Assembly (NCBI RefSeq): GCF_000341735.1
Contig: NZ_KB455575.1
Location: 2,507,802 to 2,571,801 of the forward strand
DNA: 64,000 bases
Direction: 5' to 3'
Source of the DNA: Methylotuvimicrobium buryatense 5G
Lineage (GTDB): Bacteria; Pseudomonadota; Gammaproteobacteria; Methylococcales; Methylomonadaceae
Shown here piece after piece: positions 1 through 9,566 of the stretch (positions are counted from its first letter, which is position 1; each line of letters begins with the position of its first letter). A program made the translations under genes and the position numbers. A model generated the notes under the pieces. It searched no databases and had not been told where the DNA came from. It worked only from the letters and a program-made list of their open reading frames with translations.

Positions 1-475
1 GGAACTCGTCGCCGCCAATTTGGCCACGCCGAATATCGGCACAGCGACCGACATCATCTGCTGCCCGGGCCTCGATTTCTGTTCGCTGGCCAACGCTGGT
101 TCCATCGGCATTACCCGCGAAATCAATCAGGCCCTGGACGATCTCGATTACTTGCACGATCTCGGCGATATCAAGATCAACATCTCGGGCTGCATGAACG
201 GCTGCGCGCATCAGAGCGTCGGCCATATCGGGATTCTCGGCGTCGATAAAAAAGGCGAGGAATGGTATCAGATCACACTGGGAGGTTCGTCCGAAAACGA
301 AGCCGCGATCGGGGAAAGACTGGGGCCTGCGGTTGCCAAAGATCAAATCACGCGGGCCGTGCAAGACATTCTCGATGTTTACATCAAGCAAAGACAGGAA
401 GACGAGTCTTTCTTGACTACCGTTAATCGCGTCGGCATTACGCCCTTTAAAGAGCAAGTTTATGCAAATCATTAA
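1..475 (+). CDS. cysI: Assimilatory sulfite (nitrite) reductase haemoprotein, C-terminal part
   Basis: This is the end of a sirohaem/[4Fe-4S] reductase of the CysI/NirA family, which reduces sulfite to sulfide (or nitrite to ammonia) with six electrons. The frame is open to the window edge, so the gene starts upstream. The cluster- and sirohaem-binding cysteines are visible: a C-X5-C pair (codons at 62-64 and 80-82) and a C-X3-C pair inside SGCMNGCAHQ (191-205). Sulfite rather than nitrite is preferred as substrate because the next gene, overlapping by 14 bp, is a DUF934 protein that typically accompanies sulfite reductase. The reductase family and position are clear; the substrate is inferred from context. 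Confidence 0.87.
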   Translation, partial: ELVAANLATPNIGTATDIICCPGLDFCSLANAGSIGITREINQALDDLDYLHDLGDIKINISGCMNGCAHQSVGHIGILGVDKKGEEWYQITLGGSSENEAAIGERLGPAVAKDQITRAVQDILDVYIKQRQEDESFLTTVNRVGITPFKEQVYANH

Positions 476-917
476 AGATAAAAAAATCACCGAAGACCAT
501 TGGCAATTTGTCGCCGATGACCAAGACATCCCGCAAACCGGCGATATTACCGTTTCCGTATCTCGCTGGCTGAACGATAAAGACTCCTTTGCTCGGCGCG
601 AAGGACAAACCGGTCTCAGAATTCGCTCGACCGATGCGCTTGAAGACATTGCCGGCGATTTAGCCGGAATGCCTTTGGTCGAATTGGACATCGCGATGTT
701 CGGCGACGGGCGTTCGTTCAGTCAAGCTTGGCTGCTGCGCAACCGCTATCATTACCGCGGCGAAATTCGCGCGGTCGGTAATTACTTGATCGATCAGATA
801 TTTTATCTGCACAGAACCGGCGTCGATGCCTTTCAATTGGATGAAAGCAGAAAGCCGGAAGCCGCGCTGGCCGCACTGAACGATTTCTCGGTAGCTTATC
901 AGCCGTCGGTGAATTAG
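462..917 (+). CDS. DUF934 family protein, sulfite reductase partner
   Basis: A 151-residue protein of the DUF934 family, described as an oxidoreductase-associated protein probably involved in sulfite reduction. Members are usually encoded directly after a CysI-type reductase, as here, where the start codon lies 14 bp inside the end of the upstream gene and suggests translational coupling. Conserved features include the RXGQTGLRIRSTD segment and the AMFGDGRSFSQAWLLRNRYHYRGEIRAVG-type core near residues 75-108. There is no signal peptide or membrane segment, so it is presumably cytosolic. Its biochemical role is not established. Confidence 0.85.
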   Translation: MQIIKDKKITEDHWQFVADDQDIPQTGDITVSVSRWLNDKDSFARREGQTGLRIRSTDALEDIAGDLAGMPLVELDIAMFGDGRSFSQAWLLRNRYHYRGEIRAVGNYLIDQIFYLHRTGVDAFQLDESRKPEAALAALNDFSVAYQPSVN

Positions 918-955
918 CCGCTTCTCAGCTCTTATCCCGTAATTATTCCCCCTAT

Positions 956-981
956 CGTTCCCACGCTCCAGCGTGGGAACG
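956..981. repeat. Perfect 26-bp palindrome
   Basis: CGTTCCCACGCT followed directly by its complement arm (CCAGCGTGGGAACG) makes a near loop-free hairpin. A second palindrome, GAGACGCTCTAGCGTCTC, follows at about 988-1005. They form the left edge of the repeat cluster downstream of the sulfite reductase genes. A transcription-termination role is possible, but there is no T-run. Confidence 0.75.
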
Positions 982-1010
982 AAGACCGAGACGCTCTAGC
1001 GTCTCGTAAC

Positions 1011-1146
1011 GCTGGAGCTTCCTGTGACCGACACAACCTCCGCATATTCTCGATCAACTCCGACTTGCTCATTCAATCTTCCTTGATTGTCGGGAAGCTA
1101 GAGCTTCCCGAATAGGTTACCCAAGCTGGAGCTTGGGCAACAGCAT
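1011..1146 (+). repeat. Dispersed repeat D, copy 1
   Basis: A roughly 136-bp unit made of nested palindromes (for example CGGGAAGCTAGAGCTTCCCG at 1091-1110 and CCCAAGCTGGAGCTTGGG at 1120-1137). The same unit occurs in inverted orientation at 27394-27540, including the unique linker with GACCGACACAACCTCCGCA. No open reading frame is associated with it. Confidence 0.8.
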
Positions 1147-1428
1147 AATGTTTTGTTTTGATTTGCATCTACGATATATTGAGGATGCAGTGTTTTCATA
1201 TCGTATCTCCAGTATGTAGATGATTTTTTGGGGTTGGAAGTTTAGCTAATATGGCTTCGATACCGTTTGATATCACCTAACCCTCCCGGCTTCGAAATCG
1301 CGATCTGGGGATCGCTCTAGGCTGTCGAAACGCATGCATCAAATCACATACCTTATTAATATTCAATAACTTAAAATCATTCTGGATGCAATCGTTTGAC
1401 CAAAACGACAGCTTAAGCCGCTTTTATT

Positions 1429-3116
1429 TTGCTCATAAAGCGACTAATCAATGACTTAGCTAAAAGAAGCACAACTATATGGTTTATAATCGTTCACTTT
1501 ACAGTGATTTTATTTCCTCAGCTTGTGGATTTAAAATTATCGCTGTATGCGGTACAAATAGGTCTTATTTTAACCCATCCCCCAAATACTATGCTTCAAA
1601 TGTCAAAACTACTAAACAGCCGCGATGAATGGAAAAACAAAGCGACTGAGCGCGCAGCTGAGCTTCGTGAGCTTAGAAAAACACAAAAACGTCATTTGAA
1701 AAAATAGCGGAACTGAAACGGAATAATTGCCAGTTAGAGCAGCTTGTCGAAGCAAAAAAAACATTACCTTCGAGCATCAGTCAACCCTAACAACCCAGGA
1801 TATTGCTGTTGTACCCGCGAATCCTTCAACGGTTATTGACATAACACAAGCTCAGCAAACGCGACTTTTATGCGTGCTTATCGTGCTTGATGCGGTGGTT
1901 TCTTTTCGTAGCGTTCCGCGCATTCTTGAATTATTTCATTCACAAACATCGCTTGAATTACCGTGGACGCCACATTTTACTTCGGTGATTAACTGGAGTT
2001 TGCGCGTCGGCTTAGGGTTACTGCGCCAAGTGTGCCCAACGTGCGAGCCTTGGATTGCGATCATTGATTACTCCATTGATATAGGGACTAAAAAAGCACT
2101 GGTCGTGCTCCGCGTAAAAACACAGTCGCTGCGCCAACGCGGCAGCGCTATTCAATTACAAGATTGTGAATGTATCGGTCTTAAGGTGCGTGAAACGGTT
2201 AATCATCAGACGGTTTGCCAGGACTTAGAGGACATTTTTGCTATCGCCGGCGTACCTCAAGCGATTGTTAAAGACTGCGACTACACGCTGGCAAAAGGTG
2301 TGCGACATTGGTCGGCCAAACAAGGAAAACCGGTGCCCGTCATTGATGACATCGGTCACTGCATGGCCAGCGCGCTGAAAAGTCAATTTGAAAAAACAGC
2401 GGATTATAAAGCCTTTACTGCGGCACTGGGTCAAGGTGCGAAATGCCTGAGACAGACAGAATTTGCCTGTTTGACACCCCCTAAATTACGGACTAAAGGG
2501 CCGTTTTCAAAGCATCAGTAAACTCGGTGAATGGGGGGCTAAAATGCTGGATGTCTTTGCCGTTAAAGGCGGCGCGAAGAAAGGCAGCGTGTTAGCTAAA
2601 TTACGGACGGTGTTTCCGGGCTTTTTACGGATGAAACCCTTTATTGAGCGCTTCGCGTTGACGACTAAAATAGTCTCAGAGGTGATGGAAATCATTAAAA
2701 ACAAAGGGCTTAACAAAGTCACCTACCAACAATGTTACCAATTATCAAAAACATTGCCGCGAAATTCTAAAGTCAAAACACACCTACAAGCTTGGTTAAA
2801 AAAGCATGTGCAGATTCAAGCAGAGCTGACCGAACTGCCGTTGTTAAGCAGTAGCGATATTATTGAAACGCTGTTTGGAAATTATAAATATATGCTTGAA
2901 CGCAGTCCGCAAGCTGACATGAATCGCTCCGTGCTATTGATTCCTGCTTTATGTGGCAGTCGAAAAGAAGCGGTGATTGACCAGGCATTAAATAAAGCAT
3001 TTCAAGTAGATCTAGCACACTGGGAGGAGAAGAATATCCCTTATACGGTAAGAAAAAAGCGCCAAGAATTTTTTAAACATAAAAGCCAAAAATCGGGGAA
3101 AATAATAACGGACTAG
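1429..3116 (+). pseudogene. Decayed DDE-type transposase gene
   Basis: Three open segments in different frames (1429-1707, 1727-2521, 2544-3116) read as one protein. The N-terminal piece is predicted helical and ends in a charged coiled-coil-like stretch. The middle piece carries two candidate acidic catalytic positions (IAIIDYSID and VKDCDYTLAKG), and the last piece carries the glutamate in DIIETLFGNYK. Frames change near an A-run at about 1697-1705, near an A8 run at about 1752-1760, and again near 2480-2505; in each case the protein sense continues in another frame. The family is not identified with certainty, and no flanking inverted repeats were recognised. One frameshift could be programmed, but three argue for a dead gene. 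Confidence 0.75.
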
Positions 3117-3137
3117 ATCAGTCTTTCGACAGGCTAG

Positions 3138-3190
3138 GATCGCTCCCACAGAACCATCCTATCTCTTGTGGGAGCCGCTATATCAGTCGC
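3138..3190. repeat. REP-like palindrome (TGTGGGAGC type)
   Basis: CGCTCCCACAGA and TCTTGTGGGAGC form an inverted pair of the type seen as repetitive extragenic palindromes in many gammaproteobacteria. A better copy lies at 35659-35695. Confidence 0.65.
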
Positions 3191-3192
3191 AG

Positions 3193-3214
3193 GGCGCGCA
3201 TCGCGCGCCTTTTT
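3193..3214 (+). terminator. Hairpin with T-run after the transposase pseudogene
   Basis: GGCGCGC and GCGCGCC form a 7-bp stem around a short loop, followed by TTTTT on the plus strand. The orientation fits termination of plus-strand transcription before the convergent sucD gene. It could also be a degenerate repeat arm. Confidence 0.5.
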
Positions 3215-4084
3215 CTAGCCGCAGACTTTTTTCATGACTTCGCCGATCTCGGTGGGCGAGCTGACCATTTCGACGCCGGCCGCTTTCATCGCGGCGATTT
3301 TGCTTGCCGCCGTACCTTTGCCGCCGGTCACGATCGCACCGGCATGACCCATGCGTTTTCCGGGCGGCGCGGTTTGTCCGGCGATATAGCCGACCACCGG
3401 TTTCGTGACATGCGCCTTGATGTATTCGGCCGCCTCTTCTTCCTCGCTGCCGCCGATTTCACCGACCATGACGATGCCCTGCGTTTGTTCATCGTCCTGA
3501 AAGCGGCTGATCACGTCGATAAAATTCATGCCGTGAATCGGATCGCCGCCGATACCGACGCAGGTGCTTTGACCTAAGCCTTCGCGCGTCGTTTGATGCA
3601 CCGCCTCGTAAGTCAATGTCCCTGATCGCGACACGATGCCGATCTTGCCGGGCTGATGAATGAAACCCGGCATGATGCCGATCTTGCATTCGCCCGGCGT
3701 GATGATGCCGGGACAATTCGGGCCGATCAAAACCGCATCGGACCCGGCCATCGCGGCCTTGACGCGCAGCATGTGCAATACCGGGATACCTTCGGTGATA
3801 CAGACGATCACTTTAATGCCGGCATCGAAGGCTTCCAATATCGCATCGGCCGCATAGAACGGCGGCACATAAATCACCGTGGCTTCAGCCTGCGTTCTTT
3901 GCACGGCCTGTTCGACCGTATCGAAAACAGGTAAATCGCAATGAGTCTCGCCGCCGCGTCCGGGCGTTACGCCGCCGACCAGTTGCGTGCCGTATTCGAG
4001 CGTTTGCAACGAATGGAAAGTGCCTTGTTTACCGGTAAAGCCCTGACAGATGACTTTCGTTGCTTTGTTCACCAAAATGCTCAT
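3215..4084 (-). CDS. sucD: Succinyl-CoA synthetase (ADP-forming) alpha subunit
   Basis: This subunit binds CoA and carries the phosphohistidine of the TCA-cycle enzyme that interconverts succinyl-CoA and succinate with ATP formation. At 289 residues it has the normal family length. The CoA-binding loop [11 protein letters not shown] lies near residues 16-26, the power-helix region [10 protein letters not shown] near 121-130, and the active-site histidine is H247 in [16 protein letters not shown]. It overlaps the upstream sucC gene by 4 bp (ATGA), so the two are co-translated. The serine-cycle malate-CoA ligase MtkB is the main alternative, since methanotrophs may have both; the sequence reads closer to SucD. 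Confidence 0.95.
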   Translation of the reverse strand: MSILVNKATKVICQGFTGKQGTFHSLQTLEYGTQLVGGVTPGRGGETHCDLPVFDTVEQAVQRTQAEATVIYVPPFYAADAILEAFDAGIKVIVCITEGIPVLHMLRVKAAMAGSDAVLIGPNCPGIITPGECKIGIMPGFIHQPGKIGIVSRSGTLTYEAVHQTTREGLGQSTCVGIGGDPIHGMNFIDVISRFQDDEQTQGIVMVGEIGGSEEEEAAEYIKAHVTKPVVGYIAGQTAPPGKRMGHAGAIVTGGKGTAASKIAAMKAAGVEMVSSPTEIGEVMKKVCG

Positions 4085-5247
4085 ACACCCTCCGCCAGTG
4101 CGACTACTTGTTCGGCGGCCTTTGCCAAGTCATCGGCCGCTACTAAATTCAATCCCGATTCCCGAAGTAATCTGCGCCCCGCCTCGGCATTCGTGCCTTC
4201 GAGCCGGACTACGACCGGAACCTTGACACTGACCTCCTTGACTGCGGCTAAAATGCCTTCTGCGATCACGTCGCATTTGACGATGCCTCCGAAAATGTTG
4301 ACCAGCACGGCCTTGACATTCGGGTCGGCCAGAATCAATTTAAACGCTTCGGCGACTTTTTCGGTATTCGTGCCGCCGCCGACATCAAGGAAATTAGCTG
4401 GACTCCCGCCTTTCAATTTCACCAAGTCCATCGTCGCCATCGCGAGCCCCGCGCCGTTGACCATGCAGCCGATGCTGCCGTCCAAGGTAATGTAATTGAG
4501 CCCGAATTGCTGCGCCTTGTGTTCCTTTTCGTCTTCTTGACCGGGATCGCGCATCGCGGTGATATCTGAATGCGCGGCGACCGCGTTGTCGTCGAAATTG
4601 ATCTTTGCATCGACCGCGATCAATTCGCCTGAATCCGTCGTCACGAGCGGGTTGATTTCGATCTGGCCTGCGTCTTTTTCCAGTAGCAGCCTATAGATGC
4701 CGGCCATGATTTTTTCAAGACTCTTGAATTGTGTAGGCTGTAATCCGAACGCAAATGCGACTTTTCGGCATTGATAAGGCTGAAGTCCGGCCGCAGGATC
4801 GACTTGAAACGATATGATTCGGTCCGGCGTTTTTTCCGCAACTTCTTCGATATCCATGCCGCCGTCCGCCGATGCGATAAATATCACGCGTTCGCTGCCT
4901 CGGTCGACCAATGCGCTTAAATAAAACTCGCGATCGATTTGCCCGGCCTTTTCGACATAAAGCGTCTCGACCGGCAAGCCTTCAGCGCCGGTTTGCTGCG
5001 TCACTAAGCGCGTGCCCAACAATTTACGGCTGAATTCGGTAATCTCGTCTAAACTTTTGGCAATTTGGACGCCGCCGGCCTTGCCCCGCCCGCCCGCATG
5101 AACTTGCGCCTTGACGACCCAAGCATTGCCGCCGAGTTCGCGCGCGACCTGTTCGGCATGTCCCGCCGTTTCAGCCGGACTGCCTTCCGGCACTGGAATG
5201 CCATAGAGTTTGAACAACTGTTTAGCCTGGTATTCATGGATGTTCAT
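4081..5247 (-). CDS. sucC: Succinyl-CoA synthetase (ADP-forming) beta subunit
   Basis: The nucleotide- and substrate-binding subunit of succinyl-CoA synthetase, 388 residues as usual. The N-terminal ATP-grasp domain starts with [12 protein letters not shown] and contains the [15 protein letters not shown] loop, [10 protein letters not shown] near residue 130 and EINPLV near 200. The C-terminal ligase-CoA domain shows [14 protein letters not shown] and FLDVGGG. It is the first gene of a sucC-sucD operon reading leftward. No other TCA genes adjoin it, unlike the sdh-suc cluster of enterics. Malate-CoA ligase MtkA is the paralogue to exclude. Confidence 0.95.
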   Translation of the reverse strand: MNIHEYQAKQLFKLYGIPVPEGSPAETAGHAEQVARELGGNAWVVKAQVHAGGRGKAGGVQIAKSLDEITEFSRKLLGTRLVTQQTGAEGLPVETLYVEKAGQIDREFYLSALVDRGSERVIFIASADGGMDIEEVAEKTPDRIISFQVDPAAGLQPYQCRKVAFAFGLQPTQFKSLEKIMAGIYRLLLEKDAGQIEINPLVTTDSGELIAVDAKINFDDNAVAAHSDITAMRDPGQEDEKEHKAQQFGLNYITLDGSIGCMVNGAGLAMATMDLVKLKGGSPANFLDVGGGTNTEKVAEAFKLILADPNVKAVLVNIFGGIVKCDVIAEGILAAVKEVSVKVPVVVRLEGTNAEAGRRLLRESGLNLVAADDLAKAAEQVVALAEGV

Positions 5248-5441
5248 CGTTATTTTCCGGTGGTTAAAAAATTACCTGATATCTTGCTTACATTTAGGTC
5301 CAATTCGAAAATATAGCTTTCTATATTAGACCGGTAAACAAACTCCCGTATTTATCCTGCTTCTCGAACCTGTTTACTATGAAAGTTTGTAAATTTGGAC
5401 TCTTTATCTAATTTTTCGACATGAAGGCTACTCACTTAACG

Positions 5442-5557
5442 CGGGACAGTTTAAGGTTAATCCGTTCGTGGTGAGCCTGTCGAACCATGGGCGGATTAAC
5501 CATCCACCCTTCGACAGGCTCAGGGCGAACGGTTAACCCTTAGTGCTTTTGTCCCGC
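5442..5557. repeat. 116-bp palindromic unit
   Basis: CGGGACAGTTTAAGGTTAA at the left is answered by TTAACCCTTAGTGC...GTCCCG at the right, with nested arms around CGTTCGTGGTGAGCCTGTCGAA and TTCGACAGGCTCAGGGCGAACG. The internal 'TTCGACAGGCTCA' motif also occurs inside the repeat between ilvC and ilvH, so the two are relatives. Confidence 0.7.
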
Positions 5558-5593
5558 CTTAAGGATTTGGCCGTAAATAACTTCCCTATTTTT

Positions 5594-5700
5594 GGAGGGT
5601 TCGGTTGCTCGATTGACAGGCGTCGGCGGCAAGGATAGCCGCCGTCGAGCCTACATGGACGTATTCACGGCGTCCTGTCGAGCGAGTGACCGCACCCTCC
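5594..5700 (+). repeat. Core-hairpin palindromic element (type F)
   Basis: Outer arms GGAGGGTTCGGT and ACCGCACCCTCC pair. Inside are the variable stem GGCGGC/GCCGCC (5625-5630 with 5638-5643) and then the conserved stretch CCTACATGGACGTATTCACG at 5650-5669, followed by GCGTCC. A diverged relative is at 47140-47340, including shared flanks beyond the arms. It is non-coding. Confidence 0.75.
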
Positions 5701-5792
5701 GCCACGCCTCGAACTGTCATTTGCCGGGGCGATGACCGGGCCTTCATGAATGTTACTGTAGGTTTATTTTAACCAAGCCGCAATAAAACACC

Positions 5793-7424
5793 ATGCTTAA
5801 TGAACTCAAACCGGAAAACAAATCCGATATTATTTATCCTTGTCCTTTTTCGATGGGATACGGCATCCCTCGCCAACAAGCCTGGCTGCTGTTAAAAGTT
5901 TTCCTGACTTACCGGCTGATTCTGGCTTGCTTATTCGTGATGTTATTCTTTAGCCAACTTGGTCCCGGCACGGGAGCCCGTCACGACGAATACTTGTTTA
6001 TCATCAGTGGCAGCAGTCATTTGGCGCTGACGATAATTTCCGGTTTTTGTTTGTTGCGGCGATTGATTAGCTATACCGTTCAGGCTCAAACACTCATTTT
6101 CACCGACATTATTTTCATTACGCTGATCATGCATGCTTGCGGCGGCATCAACAGCGGCGTCGGTATCTTACTCGCCGCATCGATCGCCGCAAGCGGACTT
6201 TTAATCGGCGGGCGATGCGCGCTACTATTCGCCGCCATTGCTAGTTTGGCCATTCTTGCCGAGCAGATTTATGCGTTCCAAACCCATAGCTTCAGAGATA
6301 CCGCCTATACCTATGCCGCTATGCTCGGCGCTTCATTCTTTACGATCGCAATGCTGGCCTATGCGCTCGCGCAACGCACCGAGCAGTCCACCGCGCAGCA
6401 AAAAACCATCAACCAACTCGAGGAACTCAGCAAATACATCATTCAACATTTACAATCGGGAATTATCATTTCCGATCGCGACCATCAAATACGGATGAGT
6501 AACGAAGCCGCCGCAAGGCTTACCCAATGCTCAACAATGCCCGATCGTCTACATACTATTTCTCCCTATTTAGCGGAAGCTTTCTCGTACTGGCTGAACG
6601 ACCCCAGCCAGGATTTCGCTGTGATTCCCTTAACGGACGGCAGCGAGATGCAAACCCGGTTTACGGCGCTTCCGACCCGGCACGAAGCGCTCAACATGAT
6701 CATTCTTGAAGATATCGCGTTTTACAATCAGCGTTTGCAACAAAGCAAACTCGCCTCGCTTGGGCAATTAACCGCCAGCATCGCTCATGAAATTCGCAAC
6801 CCGCTCGGCGCCATCAGCCATGCAGGACAACTCCTGGCGGAAAACATCGAATTATCGGACGAAGACCGGCGCCTAACCGAAATTATTAGAGATCATTCGA
6901 CCCGCGTGAACAAGATTATCGAGGATATTTTACAATTGTCCCGGCGTAGCGCTTCGTTACGTAAAAAAGTCGACTTGATTCAATGGCTAGACGACTACAT
7001 TGAGCAATTCTGTGCTGAAAACGGTTTCGCTCGCGATCTTTTCACCATGACGACCGAATCGAAGCACCCGCAAGCGTTGGTGGACAAAGGCCATTTAAAA
7101 CAAATTCTCGACAATCTGTGCCAAAATGCCTTGAAATACGGCAGCCCGGAAAAAAAACTAATCTCATTAGCGATCCGTCAACATGAACAAATGCTCTGCA
7201 TCGAAGTGATAGACTCCGGACCCGGCATCGATCCAAGTCACCGCAAGCATCTGTTCGAACCTTTTTTTACTACTTCGGCGCAAGGAACCGGTCTGGGGCT
7301 TTATATTTCGAAGGAATTAGCCGAGCTCAATCAAGCCAGGCTAAGCTATCATATTACCGACCAGAGCCAAAGTTGCTTCCGGCTCTGTTTACCGAACGCG
7401 GAACAAACTTTGATTGAAATATGA
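5793..7424 (+). CDS. pilS: Membrane sensor histidine kinase PilS
   Basis: A 543-residue sensor kinase that pairs with the downstream response regulator to control type IV pilin transcription through sigma-54. About six hydrophobic segments lie between residues 32 and 192, followed by a PAS-like domain (near 210-305). The dimerisation/H-box is ASIAHEIRNPLGA, with the phospho-accepting histidine at about residue 332. The ATPase domain has an N-box (DNLCQNALKYG), a G1 box (DSGPGID) and a GTGLGLYISKE G2 box. The stop overlaps the pilR start by 4 bp. No pilin gene is in the window, so pilA as target is inferred from family knowledge. Confidence 0.9.
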   Translation: MLNELKPENKSDIIYPCPFSMGYGIPRQQAWLLLKVFLTYRLILACLFVMLFFSQLGPGTGARHDEYLFIISGSSHLALTIISGFCLLRRLISYTVQAQTLIFTDIIFITLIMHACGGINSGVGILLAASIAASGLLIGGRCALLFAAIASLAILAEQIYAFQTHSFRDTAYTYAAMLGASFFTIAMLAYALAQRTEQSTAQQKTINQLEELSKYIIQHLQSGIIISDRDHQIRMSNEAAARLTQCSTMPDRLHTISPYLAEAFSYWLNDPSQDFAVIPLTDGSEMQTRFTALPTRHEALNMIILEDIAFYNQRLQQSKLASLGQLTASIAHEIRNPLGAISHAGQLLAENIELSDEDRRLTEIIRDHSTRVNKIIEDILQLSRRSASLRKKVDLIQWLDDYIEQFCAENGFARDLFTMTTESKHPQALVDKGHLKQILDNLCQNALKYGSPEKKLISLAIRQHEQMLCIEVIDSGPGIDPSHRKHLFEPFFTTSAQGTGLGLYISKELAELNQARLSYHITDQSQSCFRLCLPNAEQTLIEI

Positions 7425-8758
7425 AACACCCCCTGACTTTAGTCGTCGACGACGAGCCGGATATCCGAGAGCTGTTAAGCATTACGCTCAAACGCATGAA
7501 CATCGATACCTTGTGCGCGGAAAATGTCAGCTCGGCTCGCCGGTTGTTGCAACAACATCCGTTCGATCTTTGCCTGACCGACATGAAGCTACCCGACGGC
7601 AACGGGCTCGAATTGGTCGAATACCTTCAAAGCACGGGTAGCACGATTCCGATTGCCGTAATTACCGCACACGGCAACATGGACACTGCGATCAAGGCAA
7701 TGAAAGCCGGGGCCTTCGACTTTATCTCAAAACCGGTCGATTTACCGGTACTTCGGCAAATCGTCACGAAAGCCTTACAATTAGCCCCCGATGCCGATAC
7801 CAAGGAAAGGCGCACACGACATATTTTATTGGGCGAATCGGAGCCGATGCGCCAAGTCAGGTCTAAAATCGACAAGCTGGCGCGTAGCCAGGCGCCGGTC
7901 TATATCAGCGGCGAATCGGGGTCGGGTAAGGAATTGGTGGCGCGCTTGATTCATCAACAAAGCCCGCGTAGCGACAAGCCTTTTGTTGCCGTAAACTGCG
8001 GCGCAATCCCGCCCGAACTTATGGAAAGCGAGTTTTTCGGACATAAAAAAGGCAGTTTCAGCGGTGCAATTGCCGATAAAAAAGGTTTATTTCAAGCAGC
8101 CGAGGGCGGTACGCTATTTCTCGATGAAGTCGCCGATCTGCCTCCTTCGCTGCAAGTCAAATTACTCCGCGCGATTCAGGAAAAAAAAGTACGCGCAGTC
8201 GGCGAACAACACGAAACGCCGGTCGATGTCCGCATCCTGAGCGCCACGCATAAAGATTTGAATCAATTGGTTCAGGAAGGGGTTTTTCGGCAAGATTTAT
8301 ACTACCGGATCAATGTCATCGATCTCAATATTCCGCCGCTTCGCGAACGAGGCGCTGATATCGCGCAACTGGCCGAACACATTTTGGCTTCGCTCAATAG
8401 TAACAACTTTTACCGAGTTCAGCTTTCGGAATCAGCACTGACCGCATTGAAAAGGTATCGTTTCCCGGGCAATGTTAGGGAACTCGAGAATATTCTGGAA
8501 CGCGCCGTTGCGCTCAGCGACGGCAAAACGATCGATGCGGACGATTTAAATCTGCCGATTAATCCGGAAATCGTCCCTGATGCGCCAGCGTTCGATCCGT
8601 CAAAAGCGTCGTTGGAAGATTATTTGGAAGATATCGAGCGAACCGCTATTACCATCGCACTCGAAAATAACCGATGGAATAAAACCGCAGCAGCAAAAGA
8701 GCTGGGGTTATCGTTCCGATCATTGCGTTACCGGTTAAAAAAACTGGGCTTGGACTAG
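7421..8758 (+). CDS. pilR: Sigma-54-dependent response regulator PilR
   Basis: An NtrC-family activator of 445 residues. The receiver domain has acidic residues D10-D11 and phospho-acceptor D54 (LTDMKLPDG). The AAA+ domain has Walker A GESGSGKE (164-171), a sigma-54 contact loop reading GSFSGA (211-216) instead of the more common GAFTGA/GSFTGA, and Walker B GGTLFLDEV. The C-terminal Fis-type helix-turn-helix contains TAAAKELGLSFRSLRYRLKK. It is coupled to pilS by an ATGA overlap. The Thr-to-Ser change in the contact loop is conservative and probably functional. Confidence 0.92.
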   Translation: MKHPLTLVVDDEPDIRELLSITLKRMNIDTLCAENVSSARRLLQQHPFDLCLTDMKLPDGNGLELVEYLQSTGSTIPIAVITAHGNMDTAIKAMKAGAFDFISKPVDLPVLRQIVTKALQLAPDADTKERRTRHILLGESEPMRQVRSKIDKLARSQAPVYISGESGSGKELVARLIHQQSPRSDKPFVAVNCGAIPPELMESEFFGHKKGSFSGAIADKKGLFQAAEGGTLFLDEVADLPPSLQVKLLRAIQEKKVRAVGEQHETPVDVRILSATHKDLNQLVQEGVFRQDLYYRINVIDLNIPPLRERGADIAQLAEHILASLNSNNFYRVQLSESALTALKRYRFPGNVRELENILERAVALSDGKTIDADDLNLPINPEIVPDAPAFDPSKASLEDYLEDIERTAITIALENNRWNKTAAAKELGLSFRSLRYRLKKLGLD

Positions 8759-9008
8759 GCCTTTCGAAAAAAGCCCTTTTCGCCAATTCCAGTGTTCTCG
8801 CTTTTTAATTTCAACATGTCTTGGAAAGTGTTGCCGATCATAGGTTATAAAGCGCCAGGCGTAGAGTGCGCATCGCGCACCTATGTCGGGACCTCTCGTC
8901 GGTTAGGCACCGTGGAAAGGTGCGCGATGCGCACCCTACAATGCTATCCATTGAACGGCTAGCAAACCTCAACCGTAAACCGCCCGACCGAGGTGATGCG
9001 GCAGCCTA
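8759..9008. repeat. Intergenic inverted repeat between pilR and the small membrane gene
   Basis: GTAGAGTGCGCATCGCGCAC (8861-8880) is answered by GTGCGCGATGCGCACCCTAC (8920-8939), about 40 bp apart. The same 'GCGCATCGCGC' theme occurs after sucD at 3193. The rest of this 250-bp convergent gap shows no gene. It could act as a transcription barrier between the convergent operons. Confidence 0.6.
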
Positions 9009-9458
9009 TTAGGCCCGGTATTTATCCATTTGCAGCAAACTGTCCAAAGCCGTTTTAATTTTGGCATTGGCTTCATCGTCCAATTCGCTGTTTTTATAGA
9101 CTTTATCGAGCAAACCTTCTTTGACCATGGCCTCTTTTATCCAGCGCTTGGCAAAGCGGTAATTGGTCGGAATACTGGCCGTTTCGCCGGTCGCAGGATC
9201 GCGTAAACCGCTTTTGCTTACGGACGATTCATCAGCTTCAGGCGCCTTCGCCACTGGCTCTGGCGCTTTTTTAGCAGTTCGCTGCGCCGGTTTATTTTCG
9301 ACAATTTTCACTTCAGCGGGTTTAGCGGTTTCGGCTTTCGCCGGATGCGAATCCTCTTTTGACTTAATGGCTTTCATATCGGCCACTTGATCGCCAACCA
9401 CCGCGTAAACGACATAAGCTACAAAAATCGTCGTTAAAATAAACAATATTTCCGCCAT
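9009..9458 (-). CDS. Uncharacterised single-pass membrane protein
   Basis: I do not recognise this 149-residue protein. Residues 4-22 form one transmembrane segment (ILFILTTIFVAYVVYAVVG). Residues 30-85 are a Lys/Ala/Pro/Glu-rich, low-complexity linker, and residues 90-149 look like a small helical domain (YRFAKRWIKEAMVKEGLLDK and IKTALDSLLQMDKYRA). The predicted topology is a short N-terminus, one helix, then a soluble domain; which side is uncertain. A strong Shine-Dalgarno sequence (GGAGGAAGGG) precedes the start. The gene upstream on the same strand encodes a 30-residue peptide with nearly the same membrane helix, so the pair likely arose by duplication and may be co-expressed. Confidence 0.75.
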   Translation of the reverse strand: MAEILFILTTIFVAYVVYAVVGDQVADMKAIKSKEDSHPAKAETAKPAEVKIVENKPAQRTAKKAPEPVAKAPEADESSVSKSGLRDPATGETASIPTNYRFAKRWIKEAMVKEGLLDKVYKNSELDDEANAKIKTALDSLLQMDKYRA

Positions 9459-9566
9459 ATTCCCTTCCTCCAGTTAATTAATTGAGTTGCCTGTTTAATT
9501 CGCCATTCGGCAAGATCATTAGGCTGTTTGTTATTATCTTTTTCATCGTTTAAAAAAGCCGTGGAC

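Larger units (their letters stand above)
918..1428. other. Gene-free stretch with palindromic repeats
   Basis: No coding region is convincing here. It contains a perfect palindrome at 956-981, a repeat at 1011-1146 that recurs inverted at 27394-27540, and near 1290-1330 a remnant of a REP-like sequence (GATCGCTCT core). The rest is AT-rich and leads into the transposase pseudogene. Confidence 0.7.
5248..5792. other. 545-bp gap with compound palindromes between sucC and pilS
   Basis: Besides the divergent promoters expected here, the gap holds a 116-bp palindromic unit (5442-5557) and a core-hairpin element (about 5410-5755, core 5594-5700). GACATGAAGGC at 5419 and GGCCTTCATG at 5739 are inverted and may mark the ends of one larger element into which the 116-bp unit has been inserted. 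No gene is supported. Confidence 0.65.

Noticed and set aside
3215-5247. Malate-CoA ligase mtkA/mtkB
   Set aside because: Serine-cycle paralogues are possible in methanotrophs, but the residues and lengths read as SucC/SucD and no serine-cycle genes adjoin.
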